From assembly GCF_030815405.1 (NCBI RefSeq), contig NZ_JAUSWX010000001.1, positions 3,782,001-3,846,000 of the forward strand: DNA of 64,000 nt, given 5' to 3'. This DNA is from Agromyces albus (GTDB lineage: Bacteria > Actinomycetota > Actinomycetes > Actinomycetales > Microbacteriaceae). This document shows, piece after piece, positions 37,464-47,141 of this stretch. The notes below the pieces were generated by a model that was not told the origin of the DNA, made no database searches, and was given only the letters and a program-made list of their open reading frames with translations. The position numbers were made by a program, and so were the translations under genes. The stretch's first letter is position 1. Every line of letters starts with the position of its first letter.

Positions 37464-39188
37464 TCAGCCGTCGAGGTCGAGGCCGTCGATCGCGACACTG
37501 GTCGTCGGAGAGAACTCCGAACTCAGTTGGCCGCAGAAGTAGCGGTACGAGACGTCGAACGGCTGACTGCCTGCCGTGACGTTGACGGTGGTGCTGCCCG
37601 GCCCGACGACTCCACCGCCCTGGATCGCTGCGTCTCCGGTGACCTGCACTTCGTAGCCTGAGAGCGTCTGCCCGGCGGGGCAGCTCTGCGCACTCCACGA
37701 CACCTTCACCGTGCCGCCGCTGTTCACCGAGTCTTTGTCGGTGGTGGGCGCGTCGGTCGGAGTCGACGGGGTGACGGGGTTGGCGTAGTACGTGATCGTC
37801 ACCTGGTCGCCGATCGGCACCGGTCCGGTGGGGTTCACCTCGTAGACGCGGCCGGCGTCTTCGGGGGTCGTCGCCGCGTTGCCCTCGACGGCGTTCGCGA
37901 CCATGCCCAGACCCTCGAGCTTGGCTCGCGCCTCATCGACGGTGAGACCGAGGTACTCCTCGCGCGTGATCTGCGCGGTGGTGGGTGCCGCGCTCGTGGG
38001 TGGAGCGGGCGGTGGCGTGGTGGGCGTGGGCGTGGGCGTTGGTGTCGTCCGACTTGTCGAGGTCGACGGTGTCGCGCCGCCTCCGCCGCCACCGTTCAGT
38101 GCGAATGCGATGATCGTGCCGATGAGCACGATCGCGAGGAGCGCGATGAGCACGATGAGCGGCCAGGTCCACGGGCTGCGCTTCTTCGTGGGCTCCTCGC
38201 CGTCGGCGGGGACGCCGAGACCAGCGGCACCGGCACCGGCGGCGCCAGCTGCGGCTGCAGACGGCAGCACGGTGGTCGCCGCCGTTGCGCCCTGGTTGGG
38301 CATGAGCATCGTGGCCGCGGTCATGCCGGCGCCGAGCACGGCGGGAACGGCTGCTGCCGCAGCCTGCACGTCGCCTCGCCGGAGCGCGGTCGCGGCACGA
38401 GCCAGGTGTGCGGCCGACTGCGGACGGTCGGCCGGGTTCTTCGCGATGCACGCGTAGACCAGATTGCGCACCGGTTCGGACACGGTGACGGGCAGGTCGG
38501 GCGGCGTCTCGTTGATCTGCGCCATCGCGATCGCCACTTGCGACTCCCCGGTGAAGGGGCGCCGGCCGGCGAGGGCCTCGTAGGCGACGATGCCGAGCGA
38601 GTAGATGTCGGTCGTCGGCGAGGCGGGGTGGCCGGAGGCCTGCTCGGGCGAGAGGTACTGCACGGTGCCCATGACCTGGCCCGTGGCGGTGAGCGGCACC
38701 TGGTCGGCGATGCGAGCGATGCCGAAGTCGGTGATCTTCACGCGCCCGTCGGGCGTGATGAGCAGGTTGCCGGGCTTGATGTCGCGGTGCACAAGACCGG
38801 CCGCGTGGGCAGCCTGCAGCGCCGCCGCCGTCTGGGCGACGATGTCGAGCACCTTGTCGGTCGAGAGCACGTGCTCTCGTTCGAGGACGGTCGAGAGCGC
38901 CTCGCCCGGCACGAGTTCCATGACGAGGTAGGCGCTGCCGTCTTCCTCGCCGTAGTCGAAGACGTTCGCGATGCCCTCGTGGTTCACGAGGGCGGCGTGC
39001 CGGGCCTCAGCGCGGAAGCGCTCGAGGAAACCGGGGTCGCCGAGGTACTCATCCTTCAGGATCTTGATCGCTACCTGACGGCCGATGACGAGGTCGGTGG
39101 CTTGCCACACCTCGCCCATCCCGCCGATCGCGATGCGGGATTGCAGCTCGTAGCGCCCTCCGAAGGTGAGCCCTGCGCTCGGTCTCAT
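37464..39188 (-). CDS. pknA: Ser/Thr protein kinase PknA with one PASTA domain
   Basis: A 574-residue membrane kinase. The kinase domain shows IAIGGMGEVWQATD, VAIKILKDE, HRDIKPGNLLI and DFGIARIADQ. A Pro/Ala linker leads to a membrane helix (WPLIVLIALLAIVLIGTIIA, about residue 345), a Thr/Pro-rich stalk, one PASTA-like unit (YLGLTVDEARAKLEGLGMVA) and a C-terminal extracellular part with SWSAQSCPAGQTLSGYEV. Its start overlaps the pbpA end (39185-39188), so they are coupled. Confidence 0.93.
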   Translation of the reverse strand: MRPSAGLTFGGRYELQSRIAIGGMGEVWQATDLVIGRQVAIKILKDEYLGDPGFLERFRAEARHAALVNHEGIANVFDYGEEDGSAYLVMELVPGEALSTVLEREHVLSTDKVLDIVAQTAAALQAAHAAGLVHRDIKPGNLLITPDGRVKITDFGIARIADQVPLTATGQVMGTVQYLSPEQASGHPASPTTDIYSLGIVAYEALAGRRPFTGESQVAIAMAQINETPPDLPVTVSEPVRNLVYACIAKNPADRPQSAAHLARAATALRRGDVQAAAAAVPAVLGAGMTAATMLMPNQGATAATTVLPSAAAAGAAGAGAAGLGVPADGEEPTKKRSPWTWPLIVLIALLAIVLIGTIIAFALNGGGGGGATPSTSTSRTTPTPTPTPTTPPPAPPTSAAPTTAQITREEYLGLTVDEARAKLEGLGMVANAVEGNAATTPEDAGRVYEVNPTGPVPIGDQVTITYYANPVTPSTPTDAPTTDKDSVNSGGTVKVSWSAQSCPAGQTLSGYEVQVTGDAAIQGGGVVGPGSTTVNVTAGSQPFDVSYRYFCGQLSSEFSPTTSVAIDGLDLDG

Positions 39189-40639
39189 TTGTTCAGCACC
39201 GCCTCTAGTACCTGCTTTGCGACGGGTGCAGCAATGAGATTGCCATACCCCTCCTGACCAAGTCCCCCGCCATCTTCCACGAGCACCGTGATTGCATACT
39301 GAGGGTCGTCGGCGGGGGCAAAACCTGTGAACCAGAGAGTGTAGGGGTCACTCTCACCGTTCTCTGCTGTACCCGTCTTACCGGCCACGCTGACGTCGTC
39401 TATTCTTGCATTACTCGCGGCACCGTCTTCGACGCCGTTGACCATCATCTGCACCATGGTGTTCGCCGTCGACTCGCTGATCGCACGGCCGAATTCCGAG
39501 CCCTCGAACTCCTGCAACGGAGTGAAGTCGGGCGCGACGATGGCGTCGATGAGATTCGGGTTCATGACGATGCCTCCGTTCGCGATCGCCCCCGAAACCA
39601 TGGCCATCTGCAAGGGTGTGGCGCGAACCTCGCCCTGACCGAACGCGCTGAGCCCGGTCTGGGGATCGTCGAGGGCACGGGGGTAGACGCTCGACTCCGT
39701 CAGGGTGGGGATCTCGAACTCACGGTTGAAGCCGAACTTCTCCGCCTGCTCTCGGATCGCGGTGTCGCCGAGCTCCATGCCGAGCTGCGCCATCGGGATG
39801 TTGCACGAGAGCCGCAGCGCGGTGGCGAGCGTGACCTCGGCGCCACCGCCGCACGTGCCACCACCGGAGTTGCGCACCACCGCGTCGCTGCCGGGCAGCG
39901 TGAGCGTTCCGGGGTTCGGGAAGGTGCTGTCGGGCGTGTACCGGCCGGATTCGAGGGCGGCCGCAGTGACCACGAGCTTGAACACCGAGCCGGGCGGGTT
40001 CATATCGCCGCCCGTCGCGCGATTGAAGAGCGGGTCGCCCGGGTCGGCGAGCAGCCCTTCGTAGGTGGCCTCCACCTGGTCTCCGCTGTGCACCGCGAGC
40101 GTATTGGGGTCGTACGTGGGTTTCGTGACCATGGCGAGGATGCGTCCGGTGCTCGGCTCGGTCACGATGACGGCGCCGGTGTAGTCGCCGAGCGCATCCC
40201 AGGCCGCCTGCTGCAGCACGGGGTCGATCGCGACCTCGACGGAGGCACCCATCGGATCCTGTCCGGAGATCAAGCGGTTGATGGAGTCGAAGAACTGGCT
40301 GCTCGATTGTCCGCTCAGGAAGTCGTTGAGCGAGCGCTCCAGCCCAGTCGCCTCGCCGTTCACCGGGATGAACCCGGTGATCGGGGCATAGAGCGGGCCG
40401 TTCGCGTAGACGCGCTGGAACTTGTAGTCGTCGTCGGAGGGCTGGGAATAGGCGATCGGATCGCCGCCGACGAGGATTGGGCCGCGCTCGACCGAGTAGC
40501 TGTCGTAGAGCGTGCGGGAATTGCGCGGGTCGGCCCCGAGGGACTCCGCCTGCGCGTACTGGATGATCGTCGAGGCGACGAGAAGGGTCAGGAACATGAG
40601 GAGAGCGAGTATCGAGACGCGCTTGAGCTCGCGATTCAT
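39185..40639 (-). CDS. pbpA: penicillin-binding protein 2 (transpeptidase) PbpA
   Basis: A 484-residue class B penicillin-binding protein that crosslinks peptidoglycan, partner of the RodA glycosyltransferase. A single N-terminal helix (ILALLMFLTLLVASTII) is followed by the transpeptidase domain with SVFK at residues 218-221, SCN in RLSCNIPMAQLG and KTG in AGKTGTAENGES. The stop and start overlap pknA and rodA by 4 bases each, giving a strictly coupled set. Confidence 0.95.
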   Translation of the reverse strand: MNRELKRVSILALLMFLTLLVASTIIQYAQAESLGADPRNSRTLYDSYSVERGPILVGGDPIAYSQPSDDDYKFQRVYANGPLYAPITGFIPVNGEATGLERSLNDFLSGQSSSQFFDSINRLISGQDPMGASVEVAIDPVLQQAAWDALGDYTGAVIVTEPSTGRILAMVTKPTYDPNTLAVHSGDQVEATYEGLLADPGDPLFNRATGGDMNPPGSVFKLVVTAAALESGRYTPDSTFPNPGTLTLPGSDAVVRNSGGGTCGGGAEVTLATALRLSCNIPMAQLGMELGDTAIREQAEKFGFNREFEIPTLTESSVYPRALDDPQTGLSAFGQGEVRATPLQMAMVSGAIANGGIVMNPNLIDAIVAPDFTPLQEFEGSEFGRAISESTANTMVQMMVNGVEDGAASNARIDDVSVAGKTGTAENGESDPYTLWFTGFAPADDPQYAITVLVEDGGGLGQEGYGNLIAAPVAKQVLEAVLNK

Positions 40640-42045
40640 CCGTCGATCACCAGCCTCGGGTGGTTGCGTACCGTGTCGGACAGTCGCAGCAGCAGCCCGA
40701 CGATGATCCAGTTCGCGACGAGTGACGAACCGCCCGCCGCGAGGAACGGCGTCGTGAGTCCGGTGAGCGGGATGACGCGGGTGACGCCGCCCACGACGAT
40801 GAACACCTGCAGGGCGACGACGAACGCGAGGCCCACGCCGAGCAGCTTGCCGAAGTCGTCTTGGCCGGCGAAGCCGATGCGGAAGCCTCGTGCCACGAAG
40901 AGCACGTAGAGGGCGAGGATCGCGAAGACGCCCGCGAGGCCCAGCTCCTCACCGAGGCTCGCGATGATGTAGTCGCTCTGCGGCACGGGGGTGATGTCGG
41001 GCCGGCCCTCGCCGAGGCCGCTGCCGATCAGTCCGCCGTGCGCGAGGCCGAAGAGCCCCTGCACGAGCTGGAAACTGCCGCCGTCGGCGTTGTAGACCTC
41101 GGGGTTGAACGCGTCGAGCCAGTTGCGGAATCGGCCGTTCACGTAGTCGAGCGTCTGGCTCGCGATGAGCGCGCCGCTCAAGAACAGCGTGAGCCCGAGC
41201 ACGACCCACGACAACCGGCTGGTCGCGACGTAGAGCATCACGAGGAACAGGCCGAAGTAGAGGAGCGCGGTGCCGAGATCGCGCTGGAACACGATGACGG
41301 CCATCGACAGCGCCCACACCACGAGGAGCGGACCCAGGTCGCGAGCCCGCGGGAACCGCATGCCGAGCAGCTTGGTGCCCACCATCGAGAGGCTGTCGCG
41401 GTTGCGCACGAGGTACCCCGCGAAGAAGACCGCGAGGGCGATCTTCGCGATCTCGCCGGGCTGGAAGGTGGCGACGTCGCCGAAGCCGATCCACACGCGG
41501 GCGCCGCTCACCTGGCGGCCGAGTCCGGGCACGAGCGGCAGGAGCAGGAGCACGATCGCGACGAGCCCCGAGAGGTAGGTGTACCGGAAGAGCACCCGGT
41601 GGTTGCGGATGACGAGGATCGTGGCGATGCCGGCGATGATCGCGATGGCGCTCCATGCGATCTGCCGCACCGCGGCGCTCTCCCATCCGGTGTCGCCGAA
41701 CGCGATGTCGATGCGGTAGATCATGGCGATGCCGAGGCCGTTGAGCACGGTCGCGATCGGCAGCAGGAACGGGTCGGCGTCGCGAGCGACGAACCGCATG
41801 CAGATGTGCAATCCGAACACGAGCGCCGAGAGGCCCGCGCCGAGCAGCACGAGCTGGGTGTCGACGCGGCCGAGCGCGCCGAGCTGCACGAGCACGATCG
41901 CTCCGGCGTTGATGATGCACGCGACGAGCAGGAGGCCCAGCTCGAGGTTGCGCAGCTTCTGGGGCAGCCGGATGCGTCGCACGCTCGCGGTCGGCGGGGC
42001 GGCCGACCGCGGGGCGCCCACGATGGGCCCGCTCTGGTCAGTCAA
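40636..42045 (-). CDS. rodA: RodA/FtsW/SpoVE family peptidoglycan glycosyltransferase
   Basis: A 469-residue SEDS protein polymerising lipid II, with about ten to twelve membrane helices. Signatures are FQPGEIAKIALAVFFAGYL, VVFQRDLGTALLYFGLF, the pocket DYIIASLGEELGLAGVFAIL and PLTGLTTPFLAAGGSSLVAN near the end. It overlaps pstP by 8 bases and pbpA by 4. Confidence 0.95.
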   Translation of the reverse strand: MTDQSGPIVGAPRSAAPPTASVRRIRLPQKLRNLELGLLLVACIINAGAIVLVQLGALGRVDTQLVLLGAGLSALVFGLHICMRFVARDADPFLLPIATVLNGLGIAMIYRIDIAFGDTGWESAAVRQIAWSAIAIIAGIATILVIRNHRVLFRYTYLSGLVAIVLLLLPLVPGLGRQVSGARVWIGFGDVATFQPGEIAKIALAVFFAGYLVRNRDSLSMVGTKLLGMRFPRARDLGPLLVVWALSMAVIVFQRDLGTALLYFGLFLVMLYVATSRLSWVVLGLTLFLSGALIASQTLDYVNGRFRNWLDAFNPEVYNADGGSFQLVQGLFGLAHGGLIGSGLGEGRPDITPVPQSDYIIASLGEELGLAGVFAILALYVLFVARGFRIGFAGQDDFGKLLGVGLAFVVALQVFIVVGGVTRVIPLTGLTTPFLAAGGSSLVANWIIVGLLLRLSDTVRNHPRLVIDG

Positions 42046-43267
42046 GGGAGTCCTCCAGTCGCTGCACGATACGGTACGCCTCGGAGAACGAGCCGGCGCT
42101 GATCGTCTGCTCGACGCGTTGCTGGTCGTAGGTGCGGAGGTCGGCGACGTCGAGGCCGGTCTCGGTGTGGAGCTCGTGCAGCGAGATGGGCCCGAGGTCC
42201 TGCTGGATGCCCTGGAAGATCGCGACCCGCCCGTTCGACTCGCCCACGTAGTAGCGGGTCTGGGTCCATTGGTAGCCGAGTGCGAAGGTCGTGAAGATCG
42301 CGCCGATGAGCAGCACGATCCAGAAGCCCCACATCCATCGGCGCCGGCGTCGGCGGCGGGCGTCTTCCTCGATGATCTCGTCGAAGTAATCGGCCGAGTC
42401 GGGCTCGAAGTGCGTCTCCTGCACGGGGTGCGGACGGAAGGGCGTGAGCCGGATGCCGCGGGCTCGCACCGGCTCGGGCGCGCCGAACGCGAGCGGCGCC
42501 GCCGCCGAGCCCACCACGAGCGGAGGGGTGGCGGGCGCGGGCGGCTCGCCGATGTCGATGACCACGACCGTGACGTTGTCGGGTGCGCCGCCGTCGAGCG
42601 AGGCCTTCACGAGCCGGTCGGCGACTTGCTTCGCGCCGGCCTCGGCCGACATCAGCTCGTGGATGTCGTCGAAGCTCACAACGCCCGAGAGCCCGTCGGA
42701 GCACAGCATCCACCGGTCGCCGGCGCGCGTGTCGAGCAGCATCGTGTCGATCTCGGGTGACGCTTCCACGTCGCCGAGCACGCGCATGAGCACGGAACGT
42801 CGAGGGTGCACCATCGCCTCCTCGGCGGTGATGCGGCCGGCGTCGACGAGGCGCTGCACAAAGGTGTGGTCGGTGGAGATCTGGCTGAGCTCGCCCGACC
42901 GCAGCAGATAGATGCGGGAGTCGCCGATGTGCGCGATCACCACGTGGTCGTCGTGCAGGAGCAGCGCGCTCACTGTGGTGCCCATGCCGGTGAGCTCGGA
43001 GTGCTCGGCGACGGTCTCGGCGAGCTGACGGTTCGCTGAGATCAGGGCGGACTGGAGTTCGGATGCGGCATCCGTGATGCCGTTGTAGTCGGCATCGGCC
43101 TCGGCGATGCGGCGGGTCGCAATGGCGCTCGCGACGTCGCCGCCGGCGTGGCCGCCCATGCCGTCGGCGACGAGGAACAACTGCCGGCCGGCATAGCCGG
43201 AATCTTGGTTGTTCGCGCGGATCCGCCCGACGTGCGAGACCGCAGCGCTCGCCTTGACAGTCGCCAT
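42038..43267 (-). CDS. pstP: PP2C-type Ser/Thr phosphatase PstP
   Basis: Dephosphorylates PknA/PknB and their targets. The 409-residue protein starts MATVKASAAVSHVGRIRANN, with metal-binding NQDSGY and LVADGMGGHAGGDVAS, then HIGDSRIYLLR and LCSDGLSGV. After about 240 residues a linker leads to one membrane helix (MWGFWIVLLIGAIFTTFALG) and an extracellular tail. The ATG at 43267, 5 bases after the fhaB stop, is preferred over a longer frame from 43414 inside fhaB. Confidence 0.93.
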   Translation of the reverse strand: MATVKASAAVSHVGRIRANNQDSGYAGRQLFLVADGMGGHAGGDVASAIATRRIAEADADYNGITDAASELQSALISANRQLAETVAEHSELTGMGTTVSALLLHDDHVVIAHIGDSRIYLLRSGELSQISTDHTFVQRLVDAGRITAEEAMVHPRRSVLMRVLGDVEASPEIDTMLLDTRAGDRWMLCSDGLSGVVSFDDIHELMSAEAGAKQVADRLVKASLDGGAPDNVTVVVIDIGEPPAPATPPLVVGSAAAPLAFGAPEPVRARGIRLTPFRPHPVQETHFEPDSADYFDEIIEEDARRRRRRRWMWGFWIVLLIGAIFTTFALGYQWTQTRYYVGESNGRVAIFQGIQQDLGPISLHELHTETGLDVADLRTYDQQRVEQTISAGSFSEAYRIVQRLEDSLD

Positions 43268-43272
43268 CGGGG

Positions 43273-43818
43273 CTACCGTCGCAGCTCGAACGTCGTTGCT
43301 CCGACTTTCACCGTGGCTCCGAGGGGCACCGGGGTGGGCACCGTCACTCGTGAGCCGCCGAGGAACGTGCCGTTCGTGGAGTCGAGGTCTTGGATCATCC
43401 AGCGGCCGTTCCACAGCATGAGCCGCGCGTGATGGGTGGACGTGTAGTCGTCACGGATGATGATCGCCGAGTCGCTCGAGCGCCCGATCGTGATCTCGTC
43501 TCGGCCGAGCGGGAACTCGGCCCCGGCCTTCGCTCCGGAGGTGATGACGAGCCGGGTGGCGTTCTCGGTTGAGGCGAGCTCGCCGGCGCCCGGGCGACCG
43601 ACCGGGGAGGTGACCGCGGGTGTCGGCGGCGGCGTGACCGGCGAGCTCGGGAAGACGGATGCCGCGGCGGCGACCGGTGCGGCGACGGCATCGGGCTGCA
43701 GCTTGCGCACCCGCTGGCCGAAGAGGTCGCTGCGCAGGGCGTAGATGATCGCGAAGATGAACACCCAGAGGAGCAGCAGGAAGCCGAGTTGCAGGACGAG
43801 GAGGGTCAGTTCGCTCAT
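43273..43818 (-). CDS. fhaB: FHA domain membrane protein (FhaB/FipA type)
   Basis: A 181-residue protein with an N-terminal helix (LTLLVLQLGFLLLLWVFIFA) and a C-terminal FHA domain that reads phosphothreonine: ITIGRSSDSAIIIRDDYTST, HHARLML and DLDSTNGTFLGG. The mycobacterial counterpart FipA links PknA to FtsZ/FtsQ. It overlaps fhaA by 4 bases. Confidence 0.92.
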   Translation of the reverse strand: MSELTLLVLQLGFLLLLWVFIFAIIYALRSDLFGQRVRKLQPDAVAAPVAAAASVFPSSPVTPPPTPAVTSPVGRPGAGELASTENATRLVITSGAKAGAEFPLGRDEITIGRSSDSAIIIRDDYTSTHHARLMLWNGRWMIQDLDSTNGTFLGGSRVTVPTPVPLGATVKVGATTFELRR

Positions 43819-44564
43819 TCGCCGGGCCCCCAGAACCCGCCCATGTCATGGCGTTCGGTGGCCGGGTCGGTGCGACCGCGGGAGTCGGAGGCCCCCGGCG
43901 TCGCTTGCGCAAGCACCCGGAACGTGATGCGGGAGCGCCCGATGGTGATGACCGAATCAGGTTCGAGGATGGCGTCTTTGACGGGTGATCCGTTCAGCTG
44001 GGTGCCGTTCGTGGAGCCCAGGTCGCGCACGCGGGCCCGCGTTCCGTCCCACTGCACTTCGGCGTGGCGGCGCGAGGCGCCGGAGTCGTCGAGGGTGAGA
44101 TCGGCCTCGCTGCCGCGCCCGATGACCGTGCGGCCCTTGAGGATCGGATGCCGCTTGCCGTTGACCTCGAGCACGGGCGTCCAGGCGACCTGGCCCTTCA
44201 CGTTGCGCGAGTCGACCTGCACCATGCCGACGCTGAGGCCGGGGTCGGCCTGCAGCGCGATCGAGATGCCGCCCGCGAACTGGAAGCGCTGGGTCGCCGC
44301 GTGCTTCTGCACGAGGTCGACGAGCTCGTCGATGAGCGCCGGCCCGAGGCTCGCCATGTTGTCATGATCGGCCGGCGCCATGCGCACGGTGAACGTGTTC
44401 GGCACGAGCACGCGGTCGCGCGAGACGACTGCGGCCTTCGTGTCGATCTCGCGTTTCAGTGCCGAGGTGATCTCGACGGGCTGCAGTCCCGAGCGAAAGG
44501 TCTTCGCGAACGCGCCGTTGACGGCGCGCTCGAGACCCTTCTCGAAGTTGTCCAGTAGGCCCAC
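43815..44564 (-). CDS. fhaA: DUF3662/FHA domain protein FhaA
   Basis: A 249-residue cytoplasmic adaptor. The DUF3662 domain (about residues 1-125) begins VGLLDNFEKGLERAVNGAFA; the FHA domain (about 150-235) has TVIGRGSEADLTLDDSGASR, RHAEVQWDG and DLGSTNGTQLNG. In mycobacteria FhaA binds phosphorylated MurJ partner domains; here MurJ lacks that domain, so the partner differs. The GTG start has GGGAG 5 bases upstream. A possible -10 (TACCAT) lies upstream on the minus strand near 44600. First gene of the division operon. Confidence 0.92.
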   Translation of the reverse strand: MGLLDNFEKGLERAVNGAFAKTFRSGLQPVEITSALKREIDTKAAVVSRDRVLVPNTFTVRMAPADHDNMASLGPALIDELVDLVQKHAATQRFQFAGGISIALQADPGLSVGMVQVDSRNVKGQVAWTPVLEVNGKRHPILKGRTVIGRGSEADLTLDDSGASRRHAEVQWDGTRARVRDLGSTNGTQLNGSPVKDAILEPDSVITIGRSRITFRVLAQATPGASDSRGRTDPATERHDMGGFWGPGE

Positions 44565-44630
44565 AGGTCTCCCGATCCGGTTCCGTGACTGTGTGACATG
44601 GTAGCCCGAGCGACTGTGAACCAGTTGCGA

Positions 44631-47141
44631 TCAGTCGACAGGGACTGTGGATTCCGCCTCTTCGGAGTCGAGGGACAGGGTCGGGATCGACGCGGTGAGC
44701 AGGGTGCCGTCGGCCCGGCGCGAGCCGGTGACGTCGCGCATCGTGGGCGAACCGTAGAGTCGCGGGCCCTGTCCGTGCAGCGGCACCGACACCTCGGAGA
44801 GGGTCGTGACGACGACCTCGGCACCGCGCACGCGTACCCGGGCCTCCACGCCCTCTTCGACGGAGAACGTGATCGAATCGCCCGTGAGGACGACCCGCAG
44901 GCGGGTACCTCGCAAGGTGATGCGGAACATCAGTTGCTCCCAGCCATCGGGCAGGCGCGGATCGAAGCTGAAGATGCCGTTGTGGTCGCGGAATCCTCCG
45001 AATCCCGACACGAGCGTGCTCCACACGCCGCCGGCCGACGCCACGTGCACGCCGTCGGCGGCGTTGTGGTGGAGATCGGCGAGATCGACGAACAGCGCCG
45101 AGCGGAAGTAGCGCAGCGCGAGCTCGTGGTAGCCGACCTCGGCGGCGATGATCGACTGCACGACCGCCGAGAGCGTGGAGTCGCCCGTGGTCAGCGGGTC
45201 GTAGTACTCGAAGTTGGCGCGTTTCTCCTCGGTCGTGAAGCGGTCGCCCTGCAGGTAGAGCGCGAGCACCACGTCGGCCTGCTTCAGCACCTGGAAGCGG
45301 TAGATGACGAGCGGGTGGTAGTGCAGGAGCAGCGGCCGGCGGTCTTCGGGAGTGTTCTCGAGGTCCCAGAGCTCCTTCTGGAGGAAGGCCGAGTCCTGCG
45401 GATGGATGCCGAGCTGCTGGTCGAACGGGATGTGCATGTGCGCGGCGGCGCGCCGCCAGCTCGCCACCTCGGCCGCGGTGACGCCGAGACGGTCGACGAG
45501 CCGGTGGTAGCCGATGGGGTCGAGCACCTGCAGGTTGTCGACGGCGGATGCCGCCGCCGCGAGGTTCGAGCGCGCCATGACGTTCGTGTACAGGTTGTCG
45601 TTCACGACGGTCGTGTACTCGTCGGGGCCGGTCACGCCGTGGATGTGGAACACGTCGTCGGTGTTGGTGCGCCAGAAGCCCAGGTCTTCCCACATGCGAG
45701 CGGTCTCGACGAGGATGTCGATGGCTCCGCGGCCCAGGAAGTCCTCGTCGCCCGTGGCCGCCACGTACTGGCACACGGCATAGGAGATGTCGGCGTCGAT
45801 GTGGTACTGGGCGGTGCCCGCGGCGTAGTACGCCGACGACTCGAGTCCATTGATCGTGCGCCACGGGAACAGGGCCCCGCGCTGGTTGAGCTCGAGCGCA
45901 CGGGCGCGTGCGGCGTCGAGCATCCGTTGCCGGAATCTCAGCACGTTGCGCGCGACGATCGGGGCCGTGTAGCTCAGGAACGGGAGGACGTAGACCTCGC
46001 TGTCCCAGAAGTAGTGGCCGCCATAGCCGGAACCCGAGACGCCCTTCGCGGCGACGCCGCCGCCGTCGGTGCGGGCGGTGGCCTGCGCCAGCTGGAAGAG
46101 GTTCCACCTCGTAGCCTGCTGGATCGCCGGCTGACCCGCGATCCCGACGTCGGAGCGGGCCCAGTAGTCGTCGAGCCAGGCGCGCTGCTGCGCGAACACC
46201 TCGCCGACGCCGAGTTCGGCGGCGCGGTCGAGCGTGCGGTCGCACCGGTCGACGAGCTCGCGCGCGGGCACCCGGCGTGCGGTGTGATAGCTGACGGTCT
46301 TCGTGATGCGGATCGGCTCGCCCTGCTTGGCATGCACCTTGTAGATGTGCTTCGCGAGGTCGTCTTCGATCGAACCCGACTCGGTGAATGCGTTGTCGGT
46401 CGTGATCGAGTGCTCGGCGCCGATCGCGATCGTCATGGCCGAGTTGGTGCACTGGTAGCCGAGCACGTAGCGACCCTCGGTGCGACGCTTGTGGCGCGGC
46501 TGCAGCACGCGCTCGGTGAACTGCTCGGCCTTGCGCGGGTCGAATGCGCCCGCCGCCTCGAGCACGCCCGAGCGGTACTCGTCGCGGCCGTCTTGACGGT
46601 TGAGGATCTGGCTCGAGATCGTGACCGCGGCATCCGCGTCGAGCATCTCGACCTCGTAGTCGAGCACGGCGAGGTGTCGGTCGGTGAACGAGACCATACG
46701 GCGGCTCGTGATGAGCACCCGCTTGCCCGACGGGGTGCGCCAGATGATCGAACGCGAGAGCGCTCCGAGGCGGAAGTCGAGGCGGCGCTCATAGCTGAGC
46801 AGCTCGGCCTCGGTGAGTACGAGCGGCTCGTCGTCGACGTAGAGACGGATGATCTTCGCATCGGGGGCGTTCACGATCGTCTGCCCGACGCGCGCGAAGC
46901 CGAACGCCTCCTCGGCGTGACGGATCGGCCACGTCTCGTGGAAGCCATTCACGAACGTGCCCTGCATGTGCCCGTCGCGACCCTCCTCGACGTTGCCGCG
47001 GAGCCCGAGGTAGCCGTTGCCGACGGCGAAGAGCGTCTCGGTGCGGCCGAGGTCGCCGACGCCGAACTCGGTCTCGACGAGTGCCCACTCGTCGACGGGG
47101 AAGCGGCTGCGGTTCAGGGGGTCGTGGTCGGCGAACCTCAT
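44631..47141 (-). CDS. glycoside hydrolase family 65 protein (disaccharide phosphorylase or trehalase)
   Basis: An 836-residue cytoplasmic enzyme with the GH65 layout: an N-terminal beta-sandwich beginning near NRSRFPVDEWALVETEF, an (alpha/alpha)6 barrel with GGHYFWDSEVYVLPFL and the catalytic acid in HIHGVTGPDEYT (about residue 503), and a C-terminal beta domain. GH65 members split maltose, trehalose or kojibiose by phosphorolysis, while some actinobacterial ones are trehalases; sequence alone does not decide. The adjacent beta-phosphoglucomutase-like gene (ATGA overlap) favours a phosphorylase giving beta-glucose 1-phosphate. Confidence 0.88.
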   Translation of the reverse strand: MRFADHDPLNRSRFPVDEWALVETEFGVGDLGRTETLFAVGNGYLGLRGNVEEGRDGHMQGTFVNGFHETWPIRHAEEAFGFARVGQTIVNAPDAKIIRLYVDDEPLVLTEAELLSYERRLDFRLGALSRSIIWRTPSGKRVLITSRRMVSFTDRHLAVLDYEVEMLDADAAVTISSQILNRQDGRDEYRSGVLEAAGAFDPRKAEQFTERVLQPRHKRRTEGRYVLGYQCTNSAMTIAIGAEHSITTDNAFTESGSIEDDLAKHIYKVHAKQGEPIRITKTVSYHTARRVPARELVDRCDRTLDRAAELGVGEVFAQQRAWLDDYWARSDVGIAGQPAIQQATRWNLFQLAQATARTDGGGVAAKGVSGSGYGGHYFWDSEVYVLPFLSYTAPIVARNVLRFRQRMLDAARARALELNQRGALFPWRTINGLESSAYYAAGTAQYHIDADISYAVCQYVAATGDEDFLGRGAIDILVETARMWEDLGFWRTNTDDVFHIHGVTGPDEYTTVVNDNLYTNVMARSNLAAAASAVDNLQVLDPIGYHRLVDRLGVTAAEVASWRRAAAHMHIPFDQQLGIHPQDSAFLQKELWDLENTPEDRRPLLLHYHPLVIYRFQVLKQADVVLALYLQGDRFTTEEKRANFEYYDPLTTGDSTLSAVVQSIIAAEVGYHELALRYFRSALFVDLADLHHNAADGVHVASAGGVWSTLVSGFGGFRDHNGIFSFDPRLPDGWEQLMFRITLRGTRLRVVLTGDSITFSVEEGVEARVRVRGAEVVVTTLSEVSVPLHGQGPRLYGSPTMRDVTGSRRADGTLLTASIPTLSLDSEEAESTVPVD

